Notes under the pieces: model-generated
The model's database searches: none
Told to the model about the DNA's origin: nothing
The model's input: only the letters and a program-made list of their open reading frames with translations
Source of the DNA: Erysipelotrichaceae bacterium OPF54
GTDB lineage: Bacteria > Bacillota_I > Bacilli_A > Erysipelotrichales > Erysipelotrichaceae
Reading direction: 5' to 3'
Length of the DNA: 64,000 bases
NCBI GenBank assembly: GCA_022834735.1
Contig: BQKD01000001.1
Span: forward strand, 1,341,659 to 1,405,658
Part shown: piece by piece, positions 16,917 to 25,675 of the stretch
How the letters are laid out: the number at the start of each line of letters is the position of its first letter
Position numbering within the stretch: position 1 is the stretch's first letter
Program-made: the position numbers and the translations under genes

Positions 16917-16937
16917 GATTTTAATGGTTGCTATAAT
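16909..16937 (+). promoter_or_regulatory. Promoter of greA
   Basis: TTGAAT (16909-16914) and TATAAT (16932-16937) with a 17-base spacer, starting at the end of mltG. Confidence 0.8.
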
Positions 16938-16963
16938 TAGAATATTGTTAAGGAGTGAATAAG

Positions 16964-17443
16964 ATGCCAAGCGAAAAATTTTATGTAACGCAGGAAGGGT
17001 ATAATGATCTGCAGAACGAACTCGAAAATCTCGTCCATCATGTCCGTCCGCAGGTGATCATCGAGCTGCAGGAAGCCCGTGCCCAGGGCGACTTGTCCGA
17101 AAACGCCGATTACGACGCGGCCCGCGAACATCAGGCGCAGGTCGAAGCGCGGATCCGCGAAGTCGAAGCGATCCTGAAACAGGCCGAGATCATCGAGGAA
17201 AAGGAAGGCGACAACGAATCGAAGATCATTCATGTCGGTTCGGTCGTAACGATCGAGGATCTGAGCGACAACGAAGTCGCGACCTACACGATCGTCGGTA
17301 CGACAGAAGCCGATCCGTTTGTCGGCAAGATTTCCAATGAATCCCCGGTCGTACAGGCCATCCTCGATAAAAAGGTCGGCGATGTCGTTACGATCGACAA
17401 GGCAGCCGTGCCTTACGAAGTGCGCATTCTCGACATAAAATAA
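16964..17443 (+). CDS. greA: Transcription elongation factor GreA
   Basis: Rescues backtracked RNA polymerase by stimulating transcript cleavage. The 159-residue protein has the N-terminal coiled coil ('VTQEGYNDLQNELENLV', 'RIREVEAILKQAEII') with the acidic tip 'QGDLSENADYDAA', then the FKBP-like C-terminal domain ('VGSVVTIEDL', 'PFVGKISNESPV'). The ATG at 16964 has AAGGAG 8 bases upstream; a GTG at 16955 overlaps that site. It is transcribed from its own promoter and ends at a strong terminator. Confidence 0.95.
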   Translation: MPSEKFYVTQEGYNDLQNELENLVHHVRPQVIIELQEARAQGDLSENADYDAAREHQAQVEARIREVEAILKQAEIIEEKEGDNESKIIHVGSVVTIEDLSDNEVATYTIVGTTEADPFVGKISNESPVVQAILDKKVGDVVTIDKAAVPYEVRILDIK

Positions 17444-17450
17444 AAAAAAT

Positions 17451-17492
17451 GGAGAATTGTGGAAAAAAAGGTCCACTCTTCTCCTTTTTTTT
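17451..17492 (+). terminator. Terminator of greA
   Basis: GGAGAA pairs with TTCTCC, with an inner stem GTGGA/TCCAC, followed by eight T residues, eight bases after the stop. Confidence 0.88.
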
Positions 17493-17505
17493 CGTATATA
17501 TAAGT

Positions 17506-17988
17506 ATGAAGAAATTTTTATTGTGCATATTGCTAATCGTTTTTTTCGGATTTGCGCTGGCAGGCCGGTATGAACCCGTCGAACTGAGCAGGACCGTTTC
17601 GTCAGTGATCCAGGTGGAAATCAAAGGAGGAGTCAACACACCAGGCGTTTACGAACTGAAACGCGGGACCAGCCTGGAAGAAGCCATCCAGGCAGCCGGC
17701 GGAACAAGCGAAGACGCCGACCTTTCCGCCATCGCGCTGACGACACCGATCGAACACGACGAGCTCATCGTTATTCCGACCCGGAACGAACAGACTGCCC
17801 GGCTCGTTTCGATCAACACAGCCACATCCGAAGAGCTGCAGACATTAAGCGGCATCGGACCAGCCATGGCACAGCGCATCATCGACTACCGGCAGGCGCA
17901 GCCATTTCAGACGCTCGAGGAAATCAAAAACGTGAAAGGGATCGGCGAGAAGATGTTCGAAAAGATCAAAGAGCACATCTGCCTATGA
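17506..17988 (+). CDS. comEA: Competence protein ComEA
   Basis: Membrane-bound DNA receptor for transformation. Seen: N-terminal signal anchor (residues 2-18, 'KKFLLCILLIVFFGFALA'), an SLBB domain ('VEIKGGVNTPGVYEL', ~33-47), and C-terminal helix-hairpin-helix repeats ('LQTLSGIGPAMAQRIIDYR', 'IKNVKGIGEKMFEKI') that bind double-stranded DNA. The ATG at 17506 is chosen because the frame upstream lies in the greA terminator. No strong ribosome-binding site is seen. The end overlaps comEC by 4 bases. Confidence 0.93.
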   Translation: MKKFLLCILLIVFFGFALAGRYEPVELSRTVSSVIQVEIKGGVNTPGVYELKRGTSLEEAIQAAGGTSEDADLSAIALTTPIEHDELIVIPTRNEQTARLVSINTATSEELQTLSGIGPAMAQRIIDYRQAQPFQTLEEIKNVKGIGEKMFEKIKEHICL

Positions 17989-19871
17989 ACCGCTGGCTCA
18001 TCGTTTCGCTCTGCGGCTGGGCCGTCTCGTATCTGGCCTCCCGGAAAGCGTATGTCTTCCTGCTTTTTTTCTGTCTGTTCGCGCTGCTCTATTTTTCGCT
18101 CCGCTTTTCCTCCAGACGCTATTCGCTGTTCTTTCTTGTTTTCTCGTGCGCTTTAACGCTCCACAATCTGCCCGCAGGTGAGCCGCCAGACGGCCTCTAC
18201 ACCGTGTATGAAGTGAAGAAGGAATACTGCCTGGCCAGAAACGGCAGGCATCTGGTCGTCATTTATGAACCGGACGCCGCGTATCATGACCGCTTTGAAG
18301 TCCGATCCTTTCAGAAGATCACGTCGCTGAAAAACCTTTCGCTTTTTTCGTTCCAGGAACATATGGAAAGGAAAAACGTGTCGTGGGCTGCAGCTTCGCA
18401 CCAGAAAGTTTCCGGATCCGGCAGCCGCAAAGCCAGGCTGTACCGGAAAATACGCGAACAGGACGACCCGTTCCTGCTTTCTTCTCTTTACCGGATCCAT
18501 ACGGAAGACACTTTGTTCTCGAGCCTGGGCGTGCCGCAGGTCACGCTGTTTTCTATGATCGAACGGTCCATCCGCAGAAGAAAGGGAAACGGATGGTCCC
18601 GGCCCGTCTCCATCGCTATCGTTCTTCTTTACGCGCTGTTCTTTCCGTTCCATCCGGCATGCGTTCGTTTCGTCCTTGTGCAGTTTTCAAAATGGATGAG
18701 CCCGGACTGGCAGCTGTCCATGATCGTGCAGATGACAGCCTATCCGCTTCTTGTGCCAGGCGGCGCAGACGATCTGGTGCTCATCGTGCCGATGCTGTTT
18801 ACATGGATCGCGCAGAAAGGCTGGACAGCCAGGCAGGAACGGATCGCGCGTCTTCTGTTTCTTGTCCTGCTGCAGATCGTGTTTTTCTCGAAGATCGATC
18901 TGGTCAGCCTGTTCCTGTTTTCCTGCTTGAAAACGCTGTATGCCTTCTTGTTCGCCGGAAAACTGCTCGGCTTGTCCTTTCCGTTTTTAGAACAGCTGCC
19001 GGCAGGAAATTTCCTGGTCTTCGACACCCATCCCGGTCTGCTGTTCAAGGGGGCATTTTGCGTGGCGATCGCCGCTCTGCTTGTCACGCCTCGATTCAGG
19101 AAGATCGCAGCGTATTCTTTTATGAGCCTGGTCGTTTTATTCGCTTCCATTTACTGCGATCCGTTTTTTCATGTGTACATGCTCGATATCGGGCAGGGAG
19201 ACTGCACGCTGATCGTGGAGCCGTTCAAAAAAAGCGCCGTCATGATCGACGCAGGCCAGAACCTGTACCGGGACAATGTGGAACAGATCATCGTTCCGTT
19301 CCTGCGCTCGCGCCATATCGGCGAGCTGACCGCTTTGATCGCCACCCATGATGACTTTGATCACAGCGGCGGCGTCGAATCGCTTGCGCAGCACATTCCG
19401 ATCGGACAGGTCATCACGAAACGAAATGAACCGGTCGATGTGGACTACCCGTTCTATTCGCTTGCTCCCGAAAGGCAGGCAAAAGACGAGAACGACGAAA
19501 GCATCGTCAGTTATTTTTCATATGACGGAACCGATTACTTATGGATGGGCGATGCCGGGATCGATGTGGAGAAGCAGCTGCTCGAGCAGTACGATCTGTC
19601 GGGCGTGGATGTGCTCAAGCTGGGCCATCATGGATCAGGCACGAGCTCATCCTTTGGATTTCTCATGGAAACCGACCCGCAGCTTGCCCTGATCTCGGTC
19701 GGAAAGAACAACCGGTACAAGCATCCGCATGCGCAGGTGCTCGATTCGCTGGCCGAACTGCGCATCGATACGCTGATGACAAAAGAGGACGGGATGGTCC
19801 ATCTCTTTTCGTGGAACAGCATCCGCCTGTTCGAGACGGCGTCCGGAAAGATCGGATTCCTGAAGAGTTGA
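17985..19871 (+). CDS. comEC: DNA uptake channel ComEC/Rec2
   Basis: Inner-membrane channel carrying single-stranded DNA into the cell. Hydrophobic N-terminal helices, a small soluble segment (~70-150), the polytopic competence domain (~205-385) and a C-terminal metallo-beta-lactamase-like domain ('LDIGQGDCTLI' ~402, 'ATHDDFDHSGG' ~452, 'LGHHGSGTSSS' ~548) are seen. At 628 aa it is shorter than many homologues (often 700-800). It follows comEA with a 4-base overlap. No comG locus is in the window. Confidence 0.92.
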   Translation: MNRWLIVSLCGWAVSYLASRKAYVFLLFFCLFALLYFSLRFSSRRYSLFFLVFSCALTLHNLPAGEPPDGLYTVYEVKKEYCLARNGRHLVVIYEPDAAYHDRFEVRSFQKITSLKNLSLFSFQEHMERKNVSWAAASHQKVSGSGSRKARLYRKIREQDDPFLLSSLYRIHTEDTLFSSLGVPQVTLFSMIERSIRRRKGNGWSRPVSIAIVLLYALFFPFHPACVRFVLVQFSKWMSPDWQLSMIVQMTAYPLLVPGGADDLVLIVPMLFTWIAQKGWTARQERIARLLFLVLLQIVFFSKIDLVSLFLFSCLKTLYAFLFAGKLLGLSFPFLEQLPAGNFLVFDTHPGLLFKGAFCVAIAALLVTPRFRKIAAYSFMSLVVLFASIYCDPFFHVYMLDIGQGDCTLIVEPFKKSAVMIDAGQNLYRDNVEQIIVPFLRSRHIGELTALIATHDDFDHSGGVESLAQHIPIGQVITKRNEPVDVDYPFYSLAPERQAKDENDESIVSYFSYDGTDYLWMGDAGIDVEKQLLEQYDLSGVDVLKLGHHGSGTSSSFGFLMETDPQLALISVGKNNRYKHPHAQVLDSLAELRIDTLMTKEDGMVHLFSWNSIRLFETASGKIGFLKS

Positions 19872-19902
19872 TTTCGCCAAGAAATTAAGCGATACTGTAT
19901 TC

Positions 19903-20835
19903 ATGATCTATATTTTGTACGGAACCGATCCTTCGCGAATGAGCATGAAAGTATCGGAAATCAAAAAAAAACACAAGATCGAAGAAGCCAGCACGTATGA
20001 TGCACTGACCGACCCGCAGGAAGACGTGCTGCAGGACATGGACAGCCGCTCGATTTTTGACGATCCGAAGATGATCGTGGTGCACAATGCGTCGTTTTTG
20101 AGCGCGAAAAATACGACAAAATATGAAATCGATCCTTTTCTCAAACGAAAGGATGATGACAATGTGATCGTGTTCTGTGTGTCTGCGCAAAAGATCGACC
20201 AGCGCAAAAAGGCGGTCAAGGAACTGGCCAAGGGTGCCGAGATGCTGGCCTGCATCCGCCTCGATCAGAAAAATCAGCCCGCTTACATCCAGGAGCAGGC
20301 AAAGGAAAAGAATGTCACGTTCGATCCGGACGCCCTGCGTTATTTTACGAGCCATGCGGGCATGGACGCGCTTCGCATACGCAGCGAGATCGAAAAGCTC
20401 TCGGTCTACAGCGATCATCTGACGCTCGAGGATGTCAAGGCGCTCATGGTCAGCGAACCGGTCGACGATGTGTTCAGGATGACCGACGCCTTGTTCGAGC
20501 GCAACGGGCTCCTGCTTTTGGCGTATTACCGCAGCTTCCGGCAGCAGAACATGGAAACCGTAGCGATCACGGCCCTCCTGGCTTCGCAGATCCGTTTTCT
20601 GTTTCAGGTGGCTGTGCTGATGGATCGGGGGATGCGCAAAGAGGAGATCGCTTCCGAGCTGAAAGCGCATCCGTACCGGGTCCAGATCTCCATGCGCAAC
20701 GCGTCCCGGTTCTCGCCCGACGAGCTGCTTGGCTGGCTCGAAAAGCTGGCCGATCTGGATCAGGATATGAAAAGCGGGAAAGTGGACAAGGATGAAGGAT
20801 TCGAGAATTTCGCGCTGATGCTCATGAAAAAATGA
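19903..20835 (+). CDS. holA: DNA polymerase III subunit delta
   Basis: Clamp-loader subunit that opens the beta sliding clamp. The 310-residue protein starts 'MIYILYGTDPSRMSMKVSEI', with 'RSIFDDPKMIVVHNASFL' (~47) and the AAA-like fold continuing through 'IRSEIEKLSVYSDHLTLEDV' (~166). The comEC-holA-rpsT arrangement, with rpsT convergent, is typical of Bacillota and supports the call. A weak ribosome-binding site precedes the ATG. It ends at a hairpin terminator. Confidence 0.9.
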   Translation: MIYILYGTDPSRMSMKVSEIKKKHKIEEASTYDALTDPQEDVLQDMDSRSIFDDPKMIVVHNASFLSAKNTTKYEIDPFLKRKDDDNVIVFCVSAQKIDQRKKAVKELAKGAEMLACIRLDQKNQPAYIQEQAKEKNVTFDPDALRYFTSHAGMDALRIRSEIEKLSVYSDHLTLEDVKALMVSEPVDDVFRMTDALFERNGLLLLAYYRSFRQQNMETVAITALLASQIRFLFQVAVLMDRGMRKEEIASELKAHPYRVQISMRNASRFSPDELLGWLEKLADLDQDMKSGKVDKDEGFENFALMLMKK

Positions 20836-20848
20836 ATCAGAACAAAAG

Positions 20849-20874
20849 GAAGAAACCGCGGATTTCTTCCTTTT
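20849..20874 (+). terminator. Terminator of holA
   Basis: GGAAGAAA pairs with TTTCTTCC around a short loop and is followed by TTTTG. Confidence 0.75.
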
Positions 20875-20880
20875 GTGCAT

Positions 20881-20907
20881 AAAAAAAAGCGATATCCGGG
20901 ATATCGC
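20881..20907 (-). terminator. Terminator of rpsT
   Basis: On the minus strand GCGATAT and ATATCGC form a stem followed by eight T residues, about 25 bases past the rpsT stop. Confidence 0.85.
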
Positions 20908-20931
20908 ATGAGATCGATTTCACGTCAGGAA

Positions 20932-21198
20932 TTAAGCTTCGATCGAATTGATCAATTTTGCCAGACGTGCTTTTTGACGGTTCGCGTAGTTTTTATGATG
21001 AACGCCTTTTGCTACTGCTTTATCGAGCTTGGAATTGCATTCTGCAAATGCTTTCACTGCAGCTTCCTTATCGTTTGCTTCAACAGCGGCCAGCACTTTT
21101 TTGATGGAAGTTTTCAAAGCTGATTTTTTTGAAACGATCATCTTGTGTGCTTTATTGTTTGTTTTCACACGTTTCATTTGTGATTTGATTTGCGGCAT
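20932..21198 (-). CDS. rpsT: 30S ribosomal protein S20
   Basis: Primary 16S rRNA-binding protein of 88 aa. It starts 'MPQIKSQMKRVKTNNKAH' and is Lys/Ala-rich and helical throughout ('SALKTSIKKVLAAVEAND', 'GVHHKNYANRQKARLAKLI'). AGGAGGTG lies 6 bases before the ATG. It is the only housekeeping protein gene on the minus strand here, with its own strong promoter and terminator, convergent with holA and divergent from fmt. Confidence 0.97.
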   Translation of the reverse strand: MPQIKSQMKRVKTNNKAHKMIVSKKSALKTSIKKVLAAVEANDKEAAVKAFAECNSKLDKAVAKGVHHKNYANRQKARLAKLINSIEA

Positions 21199-21230
21199 GG
21201 TTTTACACCTCCTGACATAAATGCATTAGG

Positions 21231-21259
21231 ATTATAGCAAATTCCTTTCTCAAAAGCAA
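21231..21259 (-). promoter_or_regulatory. Promoter of rpsT
   Basis: On the minus strand TTGCTT (21254-21259) and TATAAT (21231-21236) are 17 bases apart; the -10 is extended (TGCTATAAT). Confidence 0.88.
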
Positions 21260-21406
21260 TACATGGAATGAAAAAATAAAACAGGAAATACACCAGGATC
21301 TGCGCAGCCGTCCGGTTGCACAAGGAAGGAACGAATACTTTTTTTATAGTAAAATATACAAAATGGTCTATAATACAATTTGCAGCTGAAAAAAGGAGGC
21401 CCTCTT

Positions 21407-22339
21407 ATGGATAAGAAACACGTTATTTTCATGGGCACGCCGCCGATCGCAGCCAAGGTGCTGCAGGCACTGATCGACAGCGACGTGATCATCGATCTGG
21501 TCGTGACCCAGCCCGATAAAAAAACCGGCCGGAAACAAAAGCTGACCGTTTCCGCCGTCAAGGAGCTCGCGCTCCAGCATCATATTCCTGTATTTCAGCC
21601 GGTCAGGATCCGGACCGATCATCAGGCGATCCTTGATATTCCGTGCGATCTGATCGTGACATGCGCCTATGGACAGATCGTCGGCCAGGATATCCTCGAC
21701 CATCCGCGATACGGATGCGTCAATCTGCACGGATCGCTGCTGCCGGCCTACCGCGGGGGCGCCCCCATCCAGCGAGCCATCATGAACGGCGACAAGCAGT
21801 CCGGCATGTCCCTGATGAAAATGGTAAGGAAAATGGACGCCGGTCCGGTCCAGTCGCAGGCTGTGATCGAAATCGAGGACACGGACAACAGCACCACCCT
21901 GTTCGAAAAGATGGGCGACTGTGCCGCAGAGCTCTTAAAAGAGCAGCTGCCTGTCCTTCTTTCCGGAAAGGCAGTCTATAAAGAACAGGACGAACAGCTG
22001 GCTACATTCGCGCCAGTCATCGCCCGCGAGGAAGAACAGATCGATCTGAGCGCAGACGACAAACGGATCGTCGATCACATCCGCGGCCTGAGCGAGGAGC
22101 CAGGCGCCTATGTGATCGCAGGAAACAAAAAGCTGAAGATCATCGATTTTGTGTACGAACCAAAACAGGACACGCAATGCGGACGGTTCAGTGCGCCGGA
22201 TAAGAAAAGCTTATGTCTTGAACTGCATGACGGAGCGATCCGCATCCTTTCATGCCAGATGGAAGGAAAACCGCGCATGCCGGTCAAAGATTTTATGAAC
22301 GGGCAGGGACGATCGCTCATCAATACCGCAGCCCGGTAA
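21407..22339 (+). CDS. fmt: Methionyl-tRNA formyltransferase
   Basis: Formylates initiator Met-tRNA using 10-formyl-tetrahydrofolate. The family signature '[18 protein letters not shown]' is at ~111, with catalytic residues Asn, His and Asp in 'CVNLHGS' and 'RKMDAGPV'; a C-terminal tRNA-binding domain follows. The ATG at 21407 has AAGGAGG 7 bases upstream and gives 310 aa; an upstream frame extension is not needed. A TATAAT at 21368-21373 suggests its own promoter, divergent from rpsT. Confidence 0.95.
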   Translation: MDKKHVIFMGTPPIAAKVLQALIDSDVIIDLVVTQPDKKTGRKQKLTVSAVKELALQHHIPVFQPVRIRTDHQAILDIPCDLIVTCAYGQIVGQDILDHPRYGCVNLHGSLLPAYRGGAPIQRAIMNGDKQSGMSLMKMVRKMDAGPVQSQAVIEIEDTDNSTTLFEKMGDCAAELLKEQLPVLLSGKAVYKEQDEQLATFAPVIAREEEQIDLSADDKRIVDHIRGLSEEPGAYVIAGNKKLKIIDFVYEPKQDTQCGRFSAPDKKSLCLELHDGAIRILSCQMEGKPRMPVKDFMNGQGRSLINTAAR

Positions 22340-22358
22340 ATACGAAAGGAGAGTATCG

Positions 22359-24161
22359 ATGGATCAATCGCATATTCGCAACTTTTCCATAATCGCTCAT
22401 ATCGATCATGGAAAATCCACATTAGCCGACCGGATCCTCGAGCTGACCGACACCGTTGAAAAACGGGAAATGAAAGATCAGCTCCTTGATTCCATGGAAC
22501 TCGAGCGCGAACGCGGCATCACGATCAAGCTGAATGCCGTCCAGCTCGTTTATCATGCCAGAAACGGCAAAGACTACTTATTTCATCTGATCGACACGCC
22601 AGGCCATGTCGATTTTACCTATGAAGTTTCCCGCTCGCTCGCCGCGTGCGACGGCGCGGTGCTTGTCGTCGACGCCGCCCAGGGCGTGCAGGCCCAGACC
22701 CTGGCCAACGTGTATCTCGCGCTGGAAAACGATCTTGAGATCCTGCCGGTCCTCAACAAGATCGATCTGCCAAGCGCGCAGCCGGAAGTCGTAAAAAAGG
22801 AGATCGAGGATCTGATCGGGCTCGACTGCTCCGACGCCGTTGAAATTTCCGCAAAATCCGGACTGAACGTAGAAGAGGTCCTCGAACAGATCGTCGCCAA
22901 GCTGCCGGCCCCGTCCGGAGATCCCGAAGCGCCGCTCCAGGCGCTCGTGTTCGACTCGCTCTACGATCCGTATCGCGGGGTCATCGCTTATATCAGCGTC
23001 AAGAACGGTTCCATCAGGCCGAAAGACAAGATCCGTTTCATGGCGACCGGCGCCGAATACGAAGTCATCGAGGTCGGCGTGCGCACGCCAAAAGAAGTCA
23101 TCGAGGATCAGCTCGATACCGGCGATGTCGGCTGGATCAGCGCCGCCATCAAAAATATCGAAGATGTGCGTGTCGGCGACACCATCACGAAAGTCGACCG
23201 TCCTGCCGAAGAACCGCTGCAGGGATACCGTCAGATGCAGCCCATGGTGTACTGCGGCCTGTATCCGGTCGACAACGCCCGCTATGACGATCTCAAGGAA
23301 GCTCTCGCCAAGCTCAAGCTCAACGACGCCTCGCTCCAGTACGAACCGGAAACATCCCAGGCACTCGGCTTCGGCTTCCGGTGCGGCTTTCTGGGCCTGC
23401 TCCATATGGACGTGATCGAGGAACGCCTGGAGCGCGAATACAATCTCAGCCTGATCGCCACCAGCCCGTCCGTTATTTATCACGTGTACAAAACAGACGG
23501 GACGATGATCCCGGTCGACAATCCGGCCGCGCTGCCTGCGCCCCAGCACATCGATCATATCGAAGAACCGTATGTGAAGGCGCAGATCCTCGTGCCAAAG
23601 GAATATGTCGGCGCCATCATGGATCTGTGTCAGAAAAAACGCGGCGAATACATCGATATGCAGGTGCTCGACGAACTGCGCATGGAACTGACATACGAGA
23701 TCCCGCTTTCCGAGATCATCTACGACTTCTTCGACAAGATGAAATCGAGCACGAAAGGGTATGCAAGCATCGATTACGCGTTTTCGCAGTACCGGCCAAG
23801 CAAGCTCGTCAAGATGGACATCCTGCTCAACGGCCAGATCGTCGATGCGCTTTCCACGATCGTATACAAGGATTTTGCGTACCGGCGCGGTAACGCGATG
23901 ACCATCAAGCTCAAGGATCTGATCCCGAAGCAGCAGTTCGAGATCCCGGTCCAGGCCGCGATCGGCGGCAAGATCATCGCCCGCACCAACATCAAGGCGC
24001 TGCGCAAAAACGTGCTCGCCAAGTGCTACGGCGGCGATATTTCCCGAAAGAAAAAGCTGCTCGAAAAGCAGAAGGAAGGAAAGAAACGAATGAAAATGGT
24101 CGGTTCGGTCGAGATCCCGCAGGAAGCCTTCATGGCCGTCCTGTCGATGGATGAAGACTGA
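22359..24161 (+). CDS. lepA: Elongation factor 4 (LepA)
   Basis: Translational GTPase that acts on stalled or back-translocated ribosomes. G motifs are '[18 protein letters not shown]' (G1, ~13), 'RGITIK' (G2), 'DTPGHVDF' (G3), 'NKIDLP' (G4). The LepA-specific C-terminal domain ends '[15 protein letters not shown]'. The 600-residue length is exact for the family. GGAGAG lies before the ATG. The stop overlaps hemW by one base (TGATGG context), the usual lepA-hemW pair. Confidence 0.97.
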   Translation: MDQSHIRNFSIIAHIDHGKSTLADRILELTDTVEKREMKDQLLDSMELERERGITIKLNAVQLVYHARNGKDYLFHLIDTPGHVDFTYEVSRSLAACDGAVLVVDAAQGVQAQTLANVYLALENDLEILPVLNKIDLPSAQPEVVKKEIEDLIGLDCSDAVEISAKSGLNVEEVLEQIVAKLPAPSGDPEAPLQALVFDSLYDPYRGVIAYISVKNGSIRPKDKIRFMATGAEYEVIEVGVRTPKEVIEDQLDTGDVGWISAAIKNIEDVRVGDTITKVDRPAEEPLQGYRQMQPMVYCGLYPVDNARYDDLKEALAKLKLNDASLQYEPETSQALGFGFRCGFLGLLHMDVIEERLEREYNLSLIATSPSVIYHVYKTDGTMIPVDNPAALPAPQHIDHIEEPYVKAQILVPKEYVGAIMDLCQKKRGEYIDMQVLDELRMELTYEIPLSEIIYDFFDKMKSSTKGYASIDYAFSQYRPSKLVKMDILLNGQIVDALSTIVYKDFAYRRGNAMTIKLKDLIPKQQFEIPVQAAIGGKIIARTNIKALRKNVLAKCYGGDISRKKKLLEKQKEGKKRMKMVGSVEIPQEAFMAVLSMDED

Positions 24162-25249
24162 TGGTCCGTTCCATATACATCCATGTCCCGTTCTGCGAGC
24201 ATATTTGTCCGTACTGCGACTTTGCCCGCACCTTGAAAAACGAGAAGCTCGTCGAATCGTGGCTCGACGTCATCACAAAGGAAATGGAGGAGACGATCGC
24301 GCCGGACACCCGGTTCGACACCGTATATATTGGCGGAGGCACCCCGTCCGTGCTGTCTGCTCTTCAGTTCGAACGGCTCGTATCGAAGGTGAAAGAGCAC
24401 TTAACGGAAAAGACAGAATTCACAATCGAATGCAATCCTGAATCGCTCACCGATGAAAAGCTCGAAACCTACGTACAAAACGGAGTCAACCGCCTGTCGC
24501 TTGGCGTGCAGTCCTTTCATGAAAAGACGATCAAGAAGCTCGGACGCCATCATACGCGCCCGACGATCGAAAAGACGATCCGGATGATCAGAGAGCACGG
24601 AATACAAAATATTTCCATCGATCTGATGTTTGCGATACCGGGTCAGACATTGGAAGAAGTCGAAGAAGATCTGCAGGCCTTCTATGCGCTCGGTCTGGAC
24701 CATCTGTCCATTTATTCGCTCATCTTCGAAGAGAATTCCGCGTTCACCCGCGCCGGTCTGCAGCCAGTCGACGAAGATCTGGAAGCCGACGAATACGAAT
24801 TAATCGTCGAAAGCCTCAAAGAGCACGGCTACGAGCATTACGAGATCAGCAGTTTCGCGCGCGATAAAAAGTATTCCCGCCACAATCTGGCGTACTGGAC
24901 GGATCAGGATTTTATCGGGACCGGCTGCGGCGCGAGCGGACGGGAAAACGGCCAGCGCTATACGAACACAAAAAGCGTGACCCGTTATATCAGGCACGGA
25001 GCGTGCCCCAGAAAGGAAGAGACCGACGCGCCGTTCGAAGCAGTCATGATGGGCCTGCGCACGATGTTCGGCGTTGATCTGGACGCGTTTAAAACCAAGT
25101 ACGGCATCGATCTGGCCAGAACGGCAGCAGGCGTCATCCGACGCTATCGGGACGATCTGGAAATTTGCGACGGGCATCTGGTGTGCACGGAAACCGGCAT
25201 GGAAAAATTAAATTCGATACTAGTTGATTTTCTCGAGCTGTTCGAGTAA
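24161..25249 (+). CDS. hemW: Radical SAM heme chaperone HemW (CPO-like)
   Basis: Radical SAM protein related to coproporphyrinogen III dehydrogenase HemN, but of the HemW group that binds heme. The cluster motif is 'CEHICPYCDF' (CxxxCxxC, ~11-18). 'YIGGGTPSVL' (~49) and 'GVQSFHEKTIKKLGR' (~107) are typical. 'GCGASGREN' follows at ~254. The C-terminal domain is short; 362 aa in all. No other heme genes are in the window, so the physiological role here is open. Confidence 0.92.
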   Translation: MVRSIYIHVPFCEHICPYCDFARTLKNEKLVESWLDVITKEMEETIAPDTRFDTVYIGGGTPSVLSALQFERLVSKVKEHLTEKTEFTIECNPESLTDEKLETYVQNGVNRLSLGVQSFHEKTIKKLGRHHTRPTIEKTIRMIREHGIQNISIDLMFAIPGQTLEEVEEDLQAFYALGLDHLSIYSLIFEENSAFTRAGLQPVDEDLEADEYELIVESLKEHGYEHYEISSFARDKKYSRHNLAYWTDQDFIGTGCGASGRENGQRYTNTKSVTRYIRHGACPRKEETDAPFEAVMMGLRTMFGVDLDAFKTKYGIDLARTAAGVIRRYRDDLEICDGHLVCTETGMEKLNSILVDFLELFE

Positions 25250-25252
25250 AAT
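25224..25252 (+). promoter_or_regulatory. Promoter of rpsO inside the 3' end of hemW
   Basis: TTGATT (25224-25229) and TAAAAT (25247-25252) with a 17-base spacer, giving a leader of about 75 nt before the S15 start. That leader can form hairpins and may be the S15 autoregulatory site, which is known in several bacteria; no specific match was established. Confidence 0.65.
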
Positions 25253-25336
25253 ATAAAAGATTTTGGACTGTGTGGCATGGCATCTCCGACCTGGCACTCG
25301 GTTCAGAAGGCAGAAGTTCAACAGGAGGAAAACAAA

Positions 25337-25603
25337 ATGTTATTAAAAGCTGAAAAACAGGCAATCATGAAAGAATATGCCCGCCATGAAGGAGATACAG
25401 GATCTCCTGAAGTGCAGATCGCTGTTCTTACTGCGCAGATCAACCGTCTGACAGAGCATTTCAAGGAACACAAGCATGACTATCATTCGATGCGCGGTCT
25501 GATGAAAATGGTAGGACGCCGTAAAAATCTTCTTGCGTACCTGAAAAGAGAAGATCTCGAGCGTTACAAGACCCTGATCGCCCGCTTAGGATTAAGAAAG
25601 TAA
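25337..25603 (+). CDS. rpsO: 30S ribosomal protein S15
   Basis: 16S rRNA-binding protein of 88 aa that nucleates the platform of the small subunit. The S15 core is clear: '[20 protein letters not shown]', '[20 protein letters not shown]' and '[19 protein letters not shown]'. ATG 25337 has AGGAGG 8 bases upstream; an earlier in-frame start at 25277 lies in the leader. It is followed by a terminator and then pnp, the usual rpsO-pnp pair. Confidence 0.97.
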   Translation: MLLKAEKQAIMKEYARHEGDTGSPEVQIAVLTAQINRLTEHFKEHKHDYHSMRGLMKMVGRRKNLLAYLKREDLERYKTLIARLGLRK

Positions 25604-25628
25604 TCGGATTTCCGATTGCTTTTTTTTT
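25602..25628 (+). terminator. Terminator of rpsO
   Basis: AATCGGA/TCCGATT stem overlapping the rpsO stop codon, followed by nine T residues. Confidence 0.88.
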
Positions 25629-25655
25629 GACTTTAACTATGATAAGATTTATTTT
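25627..25655 (+). promoter_or_regulatory. Promoter of pnp
   Basis: TTGACT (25627-25632) and TATTTT (25650-25655), 17-base spacer. The -35 begins in the T tract of the rpsO terminator. Confidence 0.6.
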
Positions 25656-25675
25656 GTGAAAAATGAGGTGAAAAA

